NCBI GenBank assembly: GCA_039881145.1
Contig: JAYKKI010000066.1
Location: 11,361,001-11,425,000, forward strand
Direction of reading: 5' to 3'
DNA from: Druceiella hillmani
Lineage: Eukaryota > Arthropoda > Insecta > Lepidoptera > Hepialidae
Length of the DNA stretch: 64,000 bases
Part shown: positions 34,840 to 45,239 of the stretch, piece by piece
How positions within the stretch are numbered: the first letter of the stretch is position 1
How the letters are laid out: each line of letters opens with the position of its first letter
Program-made: the position numbers and the translations under genes
The notes under the pieces: model-generated
The model's database searches: none
Seen by the model: only the letters and a program-made list of their open reading frames with translations
Told to the model about the DNA's origin: nothing

Positions 34840-35370
34840 GTACACGCACACTTTTTTTTGACTATAATTTAATTAATTTACATTGAGCCCTTTAAATATA
34901 AATGAAAAACAGACAAAGAGATAAGAAAACTTTTTTGTTTTCTGCATATATAATCTAAATAAAATTCATTGAGCCGTTTAAGTATAAATGAAAAGCAAAT
35001 AAAAAATAAATAGAAAACTTTTTGTTATCTGCATACATAATTTAATTAAAATCGGTTTAGCCATTTAAATACAAATGAAAAATGAACAAAAAATAAAAAG
35101 AAGACGTTTTCATTATCTGCATGTCTAATCTAAATAAAATTAGTTGAGCCTTTTACGTATAAATGAAAGGCAAACAGAAAAATAAGGAGAATACTTTTTG
35201 TTATCCGCATAAATAATTTAATTAAAATCCGTTATGCATTTTAAGTATAAATGAAAGTATACAAAGAAACAAAGAGAAGACTTTTGTTATCTGCATACGT
35301 AATTTATTTAAAATCCGTTAAGCCGCTTGTGTAAAATAAAAAACAAAGAGAGAAATAAAGGAAAACGTTT
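34840..35370 (+). repeat. Tandem array, 86-88 bp period, six units
   Basis: Anchors of the type 'TGAGCCNTTTAARTATAAATG' lie at 34884, 34970, 35057, 35145, 35233 and 35319, giving steps of 86, 87, 88, 88 and 86. Each unit includes 'tgttatctgcata' and 'taatttaattaaaatccgtt'. A seventh related unit lies at about 33575-33650. The unit looks like the tail of an insect dispersed repeat. Confidence 0.93.
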
Positions 35371-35377
35371 TGATTTC

Positions 35378-35450
35378 ATTTTGTTACTGTAATACATTTT
35401 GTTACTGTAATACATTTTGTTACTGTAATACATTTTGTTACTGTAATACA
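35378..35450. repeat. 18-bp tandem array, four units
   Basis: The unit 'gttactgtaatacatttt' starts at 35383, 35401, 35419 and 35437 without differences in the core. Confidence 0.97.
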
Positions 35451-35537
35451 TTTTTCGTTTCTCATGACAAATACAGTCTATCCTTCGTCTTTTGGTTACA
35501 AAGTTACAATGTGAAGATATCTAACATTTAATATAAT

Positions 35538-35838
35538 AGCGACCCGCCCCAGCTTCGCACAGGTGTAATGTAGGTACTAATGTGGTGTAACTGCGGAGCG
35601 GTTAATAATATTACCGTCATGCACGACATCGGCGTCGCGGCCACTGAATTTCGATAATTTGAAATCTTTGATACCTTCTAAAATCTTAATGAGAATGATT
35701 TGCTATTAAGAGCAAATTTTTTTTTTGTTTACATTAAATTCCCAACAAAACTCACTTATTCAATTAAATAAAGATTAATATAATATTGATCACAATATCT
35801 TCGAAATTATAAGCCACAAAAAAATTAATAAAAATGGT
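35538..35838 (+). mobile_element. Dispersed repeat, head portion of the 8.94-kb family
   Basis: It starts 'gcgacccgccccagcttcgc' and follows the copy at 8936 for about 300 bases, including 'gagcggttaataatattacc' and 'gctattaagagcaaattttt'. It stops at 'aaaaatggtcac', where the sequence upstream of the integrase pseudogene begins, so the two elements abut or one inserted into the other. Confidence 0.85.
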
Positions 35839-35839
35839 C

Positions 35840-36224
35840 ACTCTGGGTTATCATGTATATATGTCACCGTAAAATTGTAAATACCGCTAGATTATAATCT
35901 ATCTCGCGAGTTGTACAATTTAACGCATTACTTTTCGATGAAATAGCATGCGCCGGAACGCACCTCGCGCGCTAATTAGTTGAACGTCATGTATCCCGTG
36001 CCGCCATATTTGGTTGTCAATTCATTGGTTGTCGAACGTAAACAAACTGTGTTTCGGTGATTTTAAGTGTAATGTAGAATTAGTTATATAAAATTGTCGC
36101 GGAAGTAAAATTAATATGTGATTAACCAAAAAAGTGCAGTTTAAATGATAAATAAGTGTTTTAATATTTTTATGCGTGTTAACCTGTGTAAATTCATTTG
36201 ACATCTTATTTGATAATATTTACA
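35840..36224. other. Possible 5' leader of the integrase element
   Basis: This GC-richer segment ('cgcgagttgtacaatttaac', 'atgcgccggaacgcacctcg', 'cccgtgccgccatatttg') lies between the end of the dispersed repeat and the first integrase ATG. It may be the element's promoter or 5' end. I could not identify a matching inverted terminus downstream. Confidence 0.35.
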
Positions 36225-37400
36225 ATGTCGAATATTGAGCCTGTCCCTCGACAAAACTCTGAAATACCAGTTATTGTTAATCAGGAAGATTCTACCATAG
36301 TTACAAAACTACTACAGTGGTTATAACAAAAATAATAAAAAAATGGAATAGGTAAATCAAAGAATACAAAGTGTAATGAAATTGTTAGACGAATATAATA
36401 CAATAAAATCTCAAAGTAGGCGACCAACAAACAAGCATTACCATCACACAAGAAAATACGATGTAATGATTATGGGTAACTAGAAAGTTTAAATAATGAA
36501 AAAAAAGGATATCTAAGATTCTGTAGTACAAATAATTTCAAAGAAAGAGTATTACCGAAAAAAAATCGACGCACATATTGCTACTGGACAAGGACGAAGA
36601 GACAAAATTGTTCACGCCTTGAATGATAAATATGTGGTACCAATACTTGCGGTATCAATATTCCTGAATTTGTGTAAAACATGTATCTCAAAGAAAAGTT
36701 TCCAAAAAAAGAAATTGTCGTAAAATCATTATTTTCTGACCACTTCAATAGAAGGAGATAAATAGATCTTGTAGATTTCCAAATATCCCCAGATCAAGAC
36801 TGTAAATGGTTGTTACAATATCAGGAACATTTAAATAAATTTTGTTTTCGCGACCATTATAAAGCAAACAGGCTAAAGAAGTGGGAATCGAGATTCATAA
36901 GATTTTTTTGGAAGTTGACTGTCCTAATATCCTCTAAAGCGACAATGGACGCGAGTTCTCATCCTCTGTGCGAAAATAGTCAGTTTGTGGCCTGCTTATA
37001 AAATAGTTAATGGAAGACCTAGATATCTTCACACCCAAGGAAGTATAGAACGTTCAAATAAAGACGTAAAAATTATGATTCGAGCCTATATGACAGATAA
37101 TAAATCTACTAATTGGTCGATCGGGTGGTATTTCGTTCAGTTCTAGAAAAATTCATCTTACCATTCAAAATAGCTTGAGCTATAAAGTTTTATTGGAGAG
37201 GATCCAAAACTCGGATTCTCATCCACCTACTTAGCTAAAAATATAATATCTAAATTAGAAACCGAGGGAGATGGGGAGAAATTTTTTGAAGAGATTAATA
37301 ACAAATCCAGAAAAAAATCAAGAAGAGGAAAAACTGGAAAACGTAACTACAGTAAATTTCCAAAATTAACCCAATTATTCCAAACACACTCAGACGTTTA
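36225..37400 (+). pseudogene. Broken KRBA2/SCAND3-like integrase (DDE, rve fold)
   Basis: Several frames joined in order read like the integrase-type protein found in KRBA2/SCAND3-related genes and Ginger-like transposons. Visible pieces are an N-terminal start at 36225 (MSNIEP), a TRKYDVMIMGN segment near 36445, an H2C2-like zinc segment (DAHIATGQGRRDK near 36568, then CKTC near 36680), and the catalytic core. The first Asp is in IDLVD (36765), the second in SDNGREF (36938-36958), and Glu in QGSIERSN (37048). It then runs NWSIGW and GEDPKLGFSS to about 37400. The second zinc His is Gln, and there are several stops and frameshifts: the 36810-37001 frame ends while SDNGREF lies in another. The protein family would cut and join DNA; this copy cannot be translated. 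Family assignment is from memory of motifs. Confidence 0.85.
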
Positions 37401-37404
37401 AACA

Positions 37405-38005
37405 AAAAGAAAAAACTACAGCGAGTGGTGAAATAATTATCTTAGAACAAATTAACATTGCAAATAATCCTCCAAAAACATTATGTAAAAATAAAAGTTT
37501 CCTTGTTTAATTTATGTATGACTTCATTCTTTGAAAGATATTTTCTTGCATAATTTTTGATTTATTATACGTCGATGTATTTTGTCCCAAAATAAAGTCG
37601 GATTGTAAATATTTTCACTATTTATTTTTTTAAATAATTATCGGTATTACCAAATTAATTTTGTTCCAATATTAAATTTTCCCATTCATTACGTATTTAC
37701 ATTTAAAAATATCTTTATTTCTACGTTCATGTCAGATATATTAATCCTTGCTATAATTTTTACATATAACAGACATTGGCAATTGCTCTGTGATTAAGTT
37801 TTCATAGATTTATGTTACAATGACCCGCTAGCATACTCGTTATTTGCATCAGATAATTAAACCATTAACCTACCTAATTTTAAATGAAATACCTTATAAC
37901 TTAAAATGTATTAAATGAAAAAGAAAGAAGCTATAGGCGCTCATAATTTCATTCTAAGAAAATTAGATACAACTTGAAATTTGTTTTATGCGAAAGGTAA
38001 TGTAA
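37405..38005. other. Gene-free stretch
   Basis: AT-rich sequence after the integrase pseudogene. It may include the element's 3' end, but no boundary is visible. Confidence 0.45.
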
Positions 38006-38009
38006 CCGG

Positions 38010-38280
38010 TAGCACTTAATTTTTATCCACAAACATATGAAACTACGTGACGTAGTATAATTTCTACTTTATTTAAAATCTGTACCCACGACCCAGGTTT
38101 GTAAAGAATCTTTACAAATTGCTCAATCGAAGATATTGTCATACAACGAAAGCTAGCTCGTGGTTAAGAAAATTAAATAAAGTAGAAATATTACTACATC
38201 ACGTAGTTTCATATAGTTGTGAATAAATATTAAGTGATAATGAATTTCTACAATAATAACGCCAAACATATTCGATAACC
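38010..38280. mobile_element. Penelope-derived foldback element, copy B
   Basis: Left arm 'atgaaactacgtgacgtagt' with 'ttctactttatttaaa' and 'cccacgacccaggttt', then an inner 'gtaaagaatctttac' palindrome. The right arm holds a decayed motif (TCGAAGATATTG...ACAACGAAAGCTAGCTCGTGG) and 'tactacatcacgtagtttca', ending in an outer zone containing 'aagtgataatgaatttctac'. The ribozyme core is broken (CTGAAGA has become TCGAAGA). The outer zone matches the solo arm at 10.56 kb, marking an older subfamily. Confidence 0.85.
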
Positions 38281-38512
38281 GTAGCATTCGCATTATTCCT
38301 TAAATATTTCATTTTATCTGAAATTCTTCAAACGGCGCGTTGAAATAAAGTAATTTACAGACTTACGGAATTTTCTGACAAGAAGCTGTAAAACATCATT
38401 ACACAATATTTATCTTTATAATAGTTCAATAAACAATTTACTGGAAACAGAACCACACATAAATTATACAATATAAAAAAGATGTTGAAATTTACCATTT
38501 AGCAAAATTTAT

Positions 38513-38750
38513 AAACAATTAAATGAAACTACGTGATGTAGTATTATTTCTACTTCTTTAAGTTATTTACCACGATCTAGGTTTCGTTGCAGTACATCTT
38601 CAGGTGGACTATTATTGAAAATGTTGTAATACAACGAAACCTAGGTCGTGGTAAAGAACTTAAAGAAAGTAGAAATAATACTACGTCACGTAGTTTCATT
38701 TAATTGTGAATAATGAATTTCTATAAAATTAACGCCAAATGTATTCAAAA
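38513..38750. mobile_element. Penelope-derived foldback element, copy C (both arms)
   Basis: Both inverted arms are present and separated by only about a dozen bases. The left arm starts 'caattaaatgaaactacgtg', and the right arm ends 'cacgtagtttcatttaattg' with outer 'gaataatgaatttctataaa'. The minus-strand motif in the left arm (38570-38607) keeps CTGAAGA, GAAA, CCTAGATC and CCAC/GTGG, but helix II is shortened. The right-arm motif has lost CTGAAGA yet keeps GAAACCTAGGTCGTGG. It lies about 230 bases from copy B. Confidence 0.9.
38570..38607 (-). ncRNA. Hammerhead-like motif, degraded helix II
   Basis: On the minus strand: CCAC, CTGAAGA, a shortened TGTACTGCAAC in place of the helix II hairpin, GAAA, CCTAGATC, GTGG. 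The core is intact but helix II cannot form as in copy A, so activity is doubtful. Confidence 0.45.
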
Positions 38751-38939
38751 TTTATAAAAATAAAATGTTGGGTGATAAACAATCATAATATTATAAAAAG
38801 TTTTATTAAAATAAAAACCATTTTATTAGTATTCGATGAAAAGCTATTTTCTCCTGAGTGGCGGATGATTACATGTAAATGTACCTAACATGAAATCCTT
38901 TTGGCTACGGAATGAATTATTAAACAGAAATCCCTAGTA

Positions 38940-39400
38940 ATTATTGTTCGCTATATGCTACTAATAGGTTGTTAATTACTCTAACCTCCTATGTAGTAAT
39001 CACACGTTATGTATTCAGATTCTAACCTTGAACAGAATACATAATACCGAAGCGCGCGTAACGAAATAACCTTTATTTATATTCTACATTTTCTCGCCAA
39101 AGTCTAATTACGTAATTTTAAATTTCTCCATAAATATATTTTTTTACAAATTTTGAAGTGTTACTGCGGCAGTATTAAGGAAATACAAACATTGACGGTT
39201 AAAATTGTTACAGTTGCATTTCCTAAATGTAACCGATTTAATTTTAAACAACACGAAAAACATCTAATTCATGCCATTGGATGTAACACGCAATATGTAC
39301 ATGAAATGATGTCAACTCATAAAGTTACATATACTTATTGTTACACTGTGTATTATTATTATTCAATATTTATATACATAGGTAAGGAGAAATTGTTCAA
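38940..39400 (+). repeat. Local duplication, copy 2
   Basis: Partner of 32210-32720 (see that entry for shared phrases). On the plus strand this copy has a 131-residue open frame (39153-39548) with 'FNFKQHEKHLIHAIGCNTQYV'-type composition (shown only in part), whereas the partner's corresponding frame has stops. No known domain is visible, so I do not call a gene. Confidence 0.6.
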
Positions 39401-39404
39401 AAGA

Positions 39405-41175
39405 GACTGGCAAAATTTATGTGTTATTAGAACAAGTACAACAATCTCAAATTTATACATTGAAAAAATAGGCTTCTTAAAGGTTTCATTTAATAGTCAA
39501 TCTTACAAATCATGCCTCTGCGACAGTATACTACTAACATATATATAGGTATTGGCCCTAAAGGTTTTAATGGGTCAAATATTTTATAAACAAATTTATC
39601 GTAGTGAAGTATCGAATATAATTTTAATTCATTATTATGACATATATAATGTCGTACGTACGACATAACAAAATTCAGTAAATATGGCATTATTGGCATT
39701 ACCTGTAATATTTTATTTGGTGTTCTGCATGTTTCGTGAACATCCATTAATTATTAATATCACGTATTAAAAAAATATTTATCCATCGGTACAATTAATT
39801 AATTCTCCATATTTTTTGGGTTCCTGCTAATTTTGCTCTTTTAATTGCCCTGAAAAATAAAGTTTCATATGTTACGGTTTCCCTCTATGAAGACAGCGAT
39901 ATAAGCACTACTCACATAGCACAAAATACGCAAGCACACCTGCAGGCGCAAGAGCAAACGCACTTAAGTTATTTATACATACATACAAAATATGCACCAA
40001 ACGTACAAATATGTACGCAAACTCGTAACTGCACTCGCAGGCGTACAAGGACACGCACATATATATGCTCAAAAACGGGTACACACACAATGTAGGATTA
40101 GTGAAAGTAATTTAATAGACAGAAAAGGCTGCAATTCCAAAGGATTGTTTTCACATTTCTATTTTAAACAGCTATGTAATAAAAACAGTTAGCCAAATCT
40201 CAGTATATATAAATCTAGCTAATTTCTCAATGTAGTTACCAAACGGAACACATTCTTCACAAAAAAAAAGTTTTAATTTGAGATGAAAATTGATTTTGTC
40301 TTTCAGACGCAATCTGTGGATTTGTATTAAATATTAAAGTTATATTGGAGATAAATAAAAAGTTAGAAGTAAAATATGATTCCTTGAAGACAAGTAAAAA
40401 AATAGAAAATATGACTTACGTGGAAATATTTCTGAAGTATAATGGACTTCGGAAAATATAATACCACGTACCTTCATACATTCTCATTATGTCCTACCAC
40501 AGTATTCATAGATAAATGACCGTTACATTTCGCCAAATGTGTCGATCAATCTATCGTGACGTAAATAAATTATTCTCGTGTGAGACGATGTCGATGGAAG
40601 AAGCCTTCTCGCGGCGACTTAAAATTTATGGAAAATATATTTCATACTTTTTGTATTAGTATTTGAAATTTTGGAATCATATAGACTCCATTTAATTGGT
40701 ATATATATTTTAATTGCTTCGAAAGATATGGGATACATTTTTTGTTTGCGATTTCTGCTCTCTATATTGTATTCAATTTTCTATGTCGATTTTTTCCTAA
40801 GCTCCATTAATCACATCTTTAGAGTATTAACTTTTGCTAGTAACTTTATTCAGATACATTTTTGATCAATGCGTAGGAATTTTTAAGAGTAATTGTTGCG
40901 TTCCAGAAATGCCCATAAGCGGAATAAATGTTAGCATCTTAGCTTGAACAACACACTGAATCGCTTTGATGTTTTCGACAGTTTCCATATATCCTAAAGA
41001 AAAGGACTTAGTACTTCTTACCTGATTGCTGATGAATATCAAACCGTTTAGAAAATATATTATTGCGAATAAAAGCCTGTTTTGATTTCAAAATCAATAT
41101 CTCGCAACATTCTTATTCAAATCTTCATAATCGTTTTGATGTGATAATTAAAAACATGTAAATAAATAAACTTTT
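39405..41175. other. Gene-free stretch
   Basis: At 39905-40095 there is degenerate CA/GTA-rich sequence ('cgcaagcacacctgcaggcg'), a decayed microsatellite. At 39650-39670 'gtcgtacgtacgac' is a 14-bp palindrome. No coding frame was recognised. Confidence 0.5.
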
Positions 41176-41179
41176 AAAC

Positions 41180-41422
41180 ATTCTATATCTTTGGAGTTAA
41201 TTTTGTGGAAATTCATTATTCACAATTAAATGAAACTACGTGATGTAGTATTATTTCTACTTTCTTTAAGTTCTTTACCACAACCTAGGTTTCGTTTTAT
41301 TACAACATATTCAGTAATAGTCCACCTGAGGATGTTGTAATACAATGAAACCTAGTTCGTGGTAAAGAACTTAAAGAAAGTACAAAATAATACTACGTAA
41401 TCTAGTTTCATTTAATTGTGAA
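41180..41422. mobile_element. Penelope-derived foldback element, copy D (both arms)
   Basis: The outer zone 'ggagttaattttgtggaaat' is followed by 'cacaattaaatgaaactacg', 'tttctactttctttaagttc', 'caacctaggtttcg', a short centre, and then the inverse arm ending 'ctagtttcatttaattgtga'. The motif on the plus strand is at 41322-41362. This copy shows the complete symmetrical layout, with a centre of only about 15-20 bases. Confidence 0.92.
41322..41362 (+). ncRNA. Hammerhead-like motif in copy D
   Basis: CCAC, CTGAGGA (N7 is G, allowed), T, GTTGT-AAT-ACAAT, GAAA, CCTAGTTC, GTGG. The helix II closing pair is G-T rather than G-C, and one helix III pair is lost. The core is complete. Confidence 0.5.
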
Positions 41423-41424
41423 CT

Positions 41425-42660
41425 TTTAAATAGACACCATTTAATAGACCCAGACAAGTTTTAGATTAATGCTGGGCAGTATGGAAAGCTTAATCAGAAG
41501 GGTAAGGCACTATGCTGAATGGATGAAGTGTAATGATACCTTCAAGTTTTATCAAGGTAAGATATTTGTTTGTAAACTTTGAAACATTTTTTTAACTTTT
41601 TTTTTAAATGTCTCCAGAAATAGACGAACATATGTGGATACACGCGTATTCTCTTTGCGTGGCAATTTCTTTGTATTATCTGAATCGTTTTATACCACTT
41701 TTTATTAGCAAGTTACTTTGCTAAAACTTTCTATATATGTGGAATGATTAAATAATGCCTTAGATACACGTAATAAGACAATTTTCTTGATATCGTTCAG
41801 CAAATTAAATAATACCTCAATCTAATTCAATATCGCCTAATTGAGATATTATGATTGTCTTATTACTTATGAATTCAGAAGTCAAATAGAATAATAAGCA
41901 AAATGTAATTTATGATATGCATGAATTACATGGTTTATTACTGTATTAATTAGTTATTATCATTACATTGTTCATTCCTGTATTTAGAATTAGTAATAAG
42001 CTGTATTTAGAATTACACTGTAGAAATTTAAAAAAAAATTATTCTTCTGAAAATAGCTGATTTTAAGTTAAACTTTTCGGACTTCGAGGAAAATTTGTAA
42101 ATTTATTTTGCGGAGGGAAATGATAACGAAGTAAGGTCATAAATATTACCACTGCGACACCGGATGAAACTTTTTCCTCTTAAAAGGTAGAAATTTGACT
42201 TGACTTACAGCTATTACTGAACTTTGAAATGCGTGAGATGATTTTTGGTCAGCTATATGGAAAATTACAATTGCTTTGAGATTTCATGATAAATAAATTT
42301 CTCATTCCTTCATAGCATAGATGAAAATGTTTGAATATGAATGAGTTATAGGGTTTTTGCTCTTAGTATGGTCCACCATATTTGAGTACAAATGAAACTA
42401 TTTAAATTTAAGGCTGAAATACAACGAAGTAATAAAATAATATTTGATATGATTGGTGAAAACTTAGCTCAATTATTTTCGATCATGTAATCGATACGGA
42501 CGAAAAAAATATATCCAAACCGATACGGATCAAACATGTGAATTTTTTTTTATTTTACTTTAATTTATTTAACAAAGTAATGTAACTTTAATGGCACTGG
42601 CCCATCTTGCTCGTAACATTTTGTTTATTTGAATCCAATATTCGTTAAATTTATATATTT
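41425..42660. other. Gene-free stretch
   Basis: A loose inverted repeat around 'gtaataagacaat' (about 41769 and 41855) is the only structure I see. Confidence 0.5.
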
Positions 42661-42667
42661 TTCTTTC

Positions 42668-42960
42668 ACACTAGTTGTACCCGCGATTTCGTTCACGTTT
42701 GAAGCTTCAGAAAACGGTATTAAGGTAATTTGAAATGTATGTAGCCCTACGTAACCCCGTCTTAAGCAACAAATGTAAAAGTAAACTTTTTTCTAGTAGG
42801 AATATTTTATATTGAAATAATTAATTACTATATCTTCTATCTATAATGGTTATTTCGGACAAAAAAATAACTAATGTTTTTGCACGATGCACGAACATAT
42901 AAACACACTCACAGACAAACTGACAAAAATCCCAAAAACCATATTTTTGTTTCCCATTTG
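42668..42960 (+). repeat. Dispersed repeat, 'TACCCGCGATTTCGTTCACG' head
   Basis: The head 'gtacccgcgatttcgttcac' at about 42677 and the tail 'acacactcacagacaaactg' near 42903 match the style of a repeat common in insects. The body is decayed. Confidence 0.6.
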
Positions 42961-42964
42961 TTTG

Positions 42965-44735
42965 TTGCGTTCCCTTAAATCATATATTTTTCTTAATAAA
43001 GTATGTAACAACCCCTTTGTACCACTTAATACTAAACTCAAGATAGCAATTAAATGTTAAGTATTAAAAAAAATATGAGAATTTAAAACGAATTGAGGAA
43101 ACGCAATTAGCATAAAACAGATACATATGACATAACATTTTTTTGTTGTTTTGTTAAAATACGTTGTATTAGTATAACACGACATTTATTGAAATTATTG
43201 AATTAATTTTTGAAAACAATAAATTCACAAATCATGCGGTTAGGTAAACCAATTCCGGTTAAATAAAAGTTAAATGTTACTTTGATTTATCCTCCATGTT
43301 TAAAGAAACATCTTAATCAAGTTAACATTCTTTACCTGATGCATGTTCAAATAAATACACACAAGAAAACAGGCAAAATTTCTGTAAATACTATCTATCT
43401 TTGTGTTCTATTTCTTTCATTATGTGCTCTAAAACATTTTTTTTCGTAAATATCTTTAATATGTAGACAAGTCAAATTTACAATTTTACTGCATGTGGAG
43501 ACAGATTATCAATCTTTCGCATATTTGGAAAATACTTTTATTGCTCAAAGATAGATTTTCCTTATAACTGGCTACTGAGTAATTTTTATTAACACATTGG
43601 ACAATGGTTAATGTTAATTATTATTTTTTGAACGGTATTTATATTTAATTACCATTTAATTGTAATTATAACTAATTACTATATCACTTTAGTAATTTAT
43701 AATTCTTACGAATTAAAATTTCCTTAATATACGCATTATTTTTCCCTAACCTAAAAGTATTTAACTTAAAATTAAGCTATTTTTATAATATGGAATATTT
43801 TAAAATTCTAAAATCTCCCACCAACCTAATTTATGTCTAAAATATATTATTATCATAACGAAATTTTAGGAATAACGTACATCTCCATAATTAAATTTCA
43901 CCTAAATAAAAGTTGGTCGATCAGAAAAAAAGTTGGCAAGAGAGTTTAGAGGATATCATATTATAATATTGAGACATATTAATTTTAAAAGAGTTAGTTT
44001 TCACAGATCCTTGTTAAAAATTAGTACTGCATTATAATAAGTTTCTGGACATTTCACTCTAACAATTTCCTAATAGCGAAACTTAATTCAATCTCTGGTC
44101 TTGTATTGTGAAACTTTAGGACAAAATATTTGTTGAAATTAAATGTCCTAAAGTGCTTTGCAATATCGGAACCTCGCTCTATTAAATGATGAGGTAATTC
44201 CATCAAAACTTTTAATGTTTTTACCATACTCGGTAAAACTTTGTGATAAAAGCGATTATGTATGAAGAGTAATTTTATTTAAATATTGCATAAAGAAATA
44301 TGTATCTAACATACACTGAACTAACCTTAAAACCGTAAATAAAAATGTTAGTTGAAAATTTAAAGTGAAACGGATGATGGATGTTTTTCGTGAGTCAAGA
44401 GTAGGGAAATTATTGTTGACATACATGAATGGAAAATATTAATTAGAAATTAAGTTCCTGTCAATCTGTTCCAGTAACTGTAAACAAGACGCTTTGTATA
44501 CAAGAGGCTTTGTAAACGACAGGCTTCGTTTTTTAGTACGGGGAAAAATTGTCACTGTGAATATTTTGAGGCTGAGAGTTCGCAACGAGAATATTTGAGA
44601 TAGGTAAGCATTGAATACTTTTGAGTAGTTGACCCAATTTCAACTTTAAATAATTGATTTAATAATTGCCTGAAAATTCACATTTGTATTTATGATGAAA
44701 ACGATCGTAAATTCGTTTGTCTCAGCTATTATAGC
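42965..44735. other. Gene-free stretch
   Basis: AT-rich. A short phrase 'gtcctaaagtgctttgcaat' near 44145 has a relative near 47125 ('gtcctaaagtgtttttcaat'), perhaps part of another old duplicate. Confidence 0.45.
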
Positions 44736-44779
44736 ATGTATATAATAAACAACAAATATTTGTTGTTTATTATATACAT
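44736..44779. repeat. 44-bp perfect palindrome
   Basis: The half-site 44736-44757 (starting 'atgtatataataaacaacaa') is exactly inverted in 44758-44779 with no spacer. An uninterrupted palindrome of this length is unlikely by chance even in AT-rich DNA. Confidence 0.97.
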
Positions 44780-45021
44780 AAAATATATATTTTTCGATTC
44801 TTTTAAAATGGGGTTTGTCAAAAAAATTTAATCGCACTCGTTTAAACATTAAAGGAGAATTTTTTTTCAATTTATGGATGCATACGTTACTTCCTTCTTG
44901 ATTGACGCTCTTTTTCGCTCAACAAAATTGTATTCGTCGGAAAGCTTGTGATTTGATATAGAATTGAAATACATTAAATACTTCTATTTTTTAAACTCCC
45001 TGTATTCCTTGATATTTATTT

Positions 45022-45236
45022 ACAACTGAATGAACGTGATGTAGTATTATTTCTACTTTATATAAATCCTTAACCACGGCCAAGCTTTCGTTGTATAACA
45101 ATATTTTCAAGTGGGCAATTTTTAAACATTTCTTAAAAAAATTCTCGAAAAGAATCTTTACAAATTGCCCACCTGAAGATGTTGTCATACAACGAAACCT
45201 ACGTCATGGTTAAGAATTTAAATAAAATCCTAACAA
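45022..45236. mobile_element. Penelope-derived foldback element, copy E
   Basis: Left arm 'caactgaatgaacgtgatgt', 'tagtattatttctacttta', 'accacggccaagctttcgtt'. The inner part shares 'gaatctttacaaattgc' with copy B. The right arm has the motif at 45169-45209 and then breaks off at 'aataaaatcctaac', losing the outer half of the arm. T-rich sequence begins where it breaks off. Confidence 0.85.
45169..45209 (+). ncRNA. Hammerhead-like motif in copy E
   Basis: CCAC, CTGAAGA, T, GTTGT-CAT-ACAAC, GAAA, CCTACGTC, ATGG. The core and helix II are perfect. Helix III and helix I each carry one change. Confidence 0.5.
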
Positions 45237-45239
45237 ATG

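Noticed and set aside
39153..39548. 131-residue frame in the local duplicate
   Set aside because: The partner copy has stops in the corresponding frame and no domain is recognisable.
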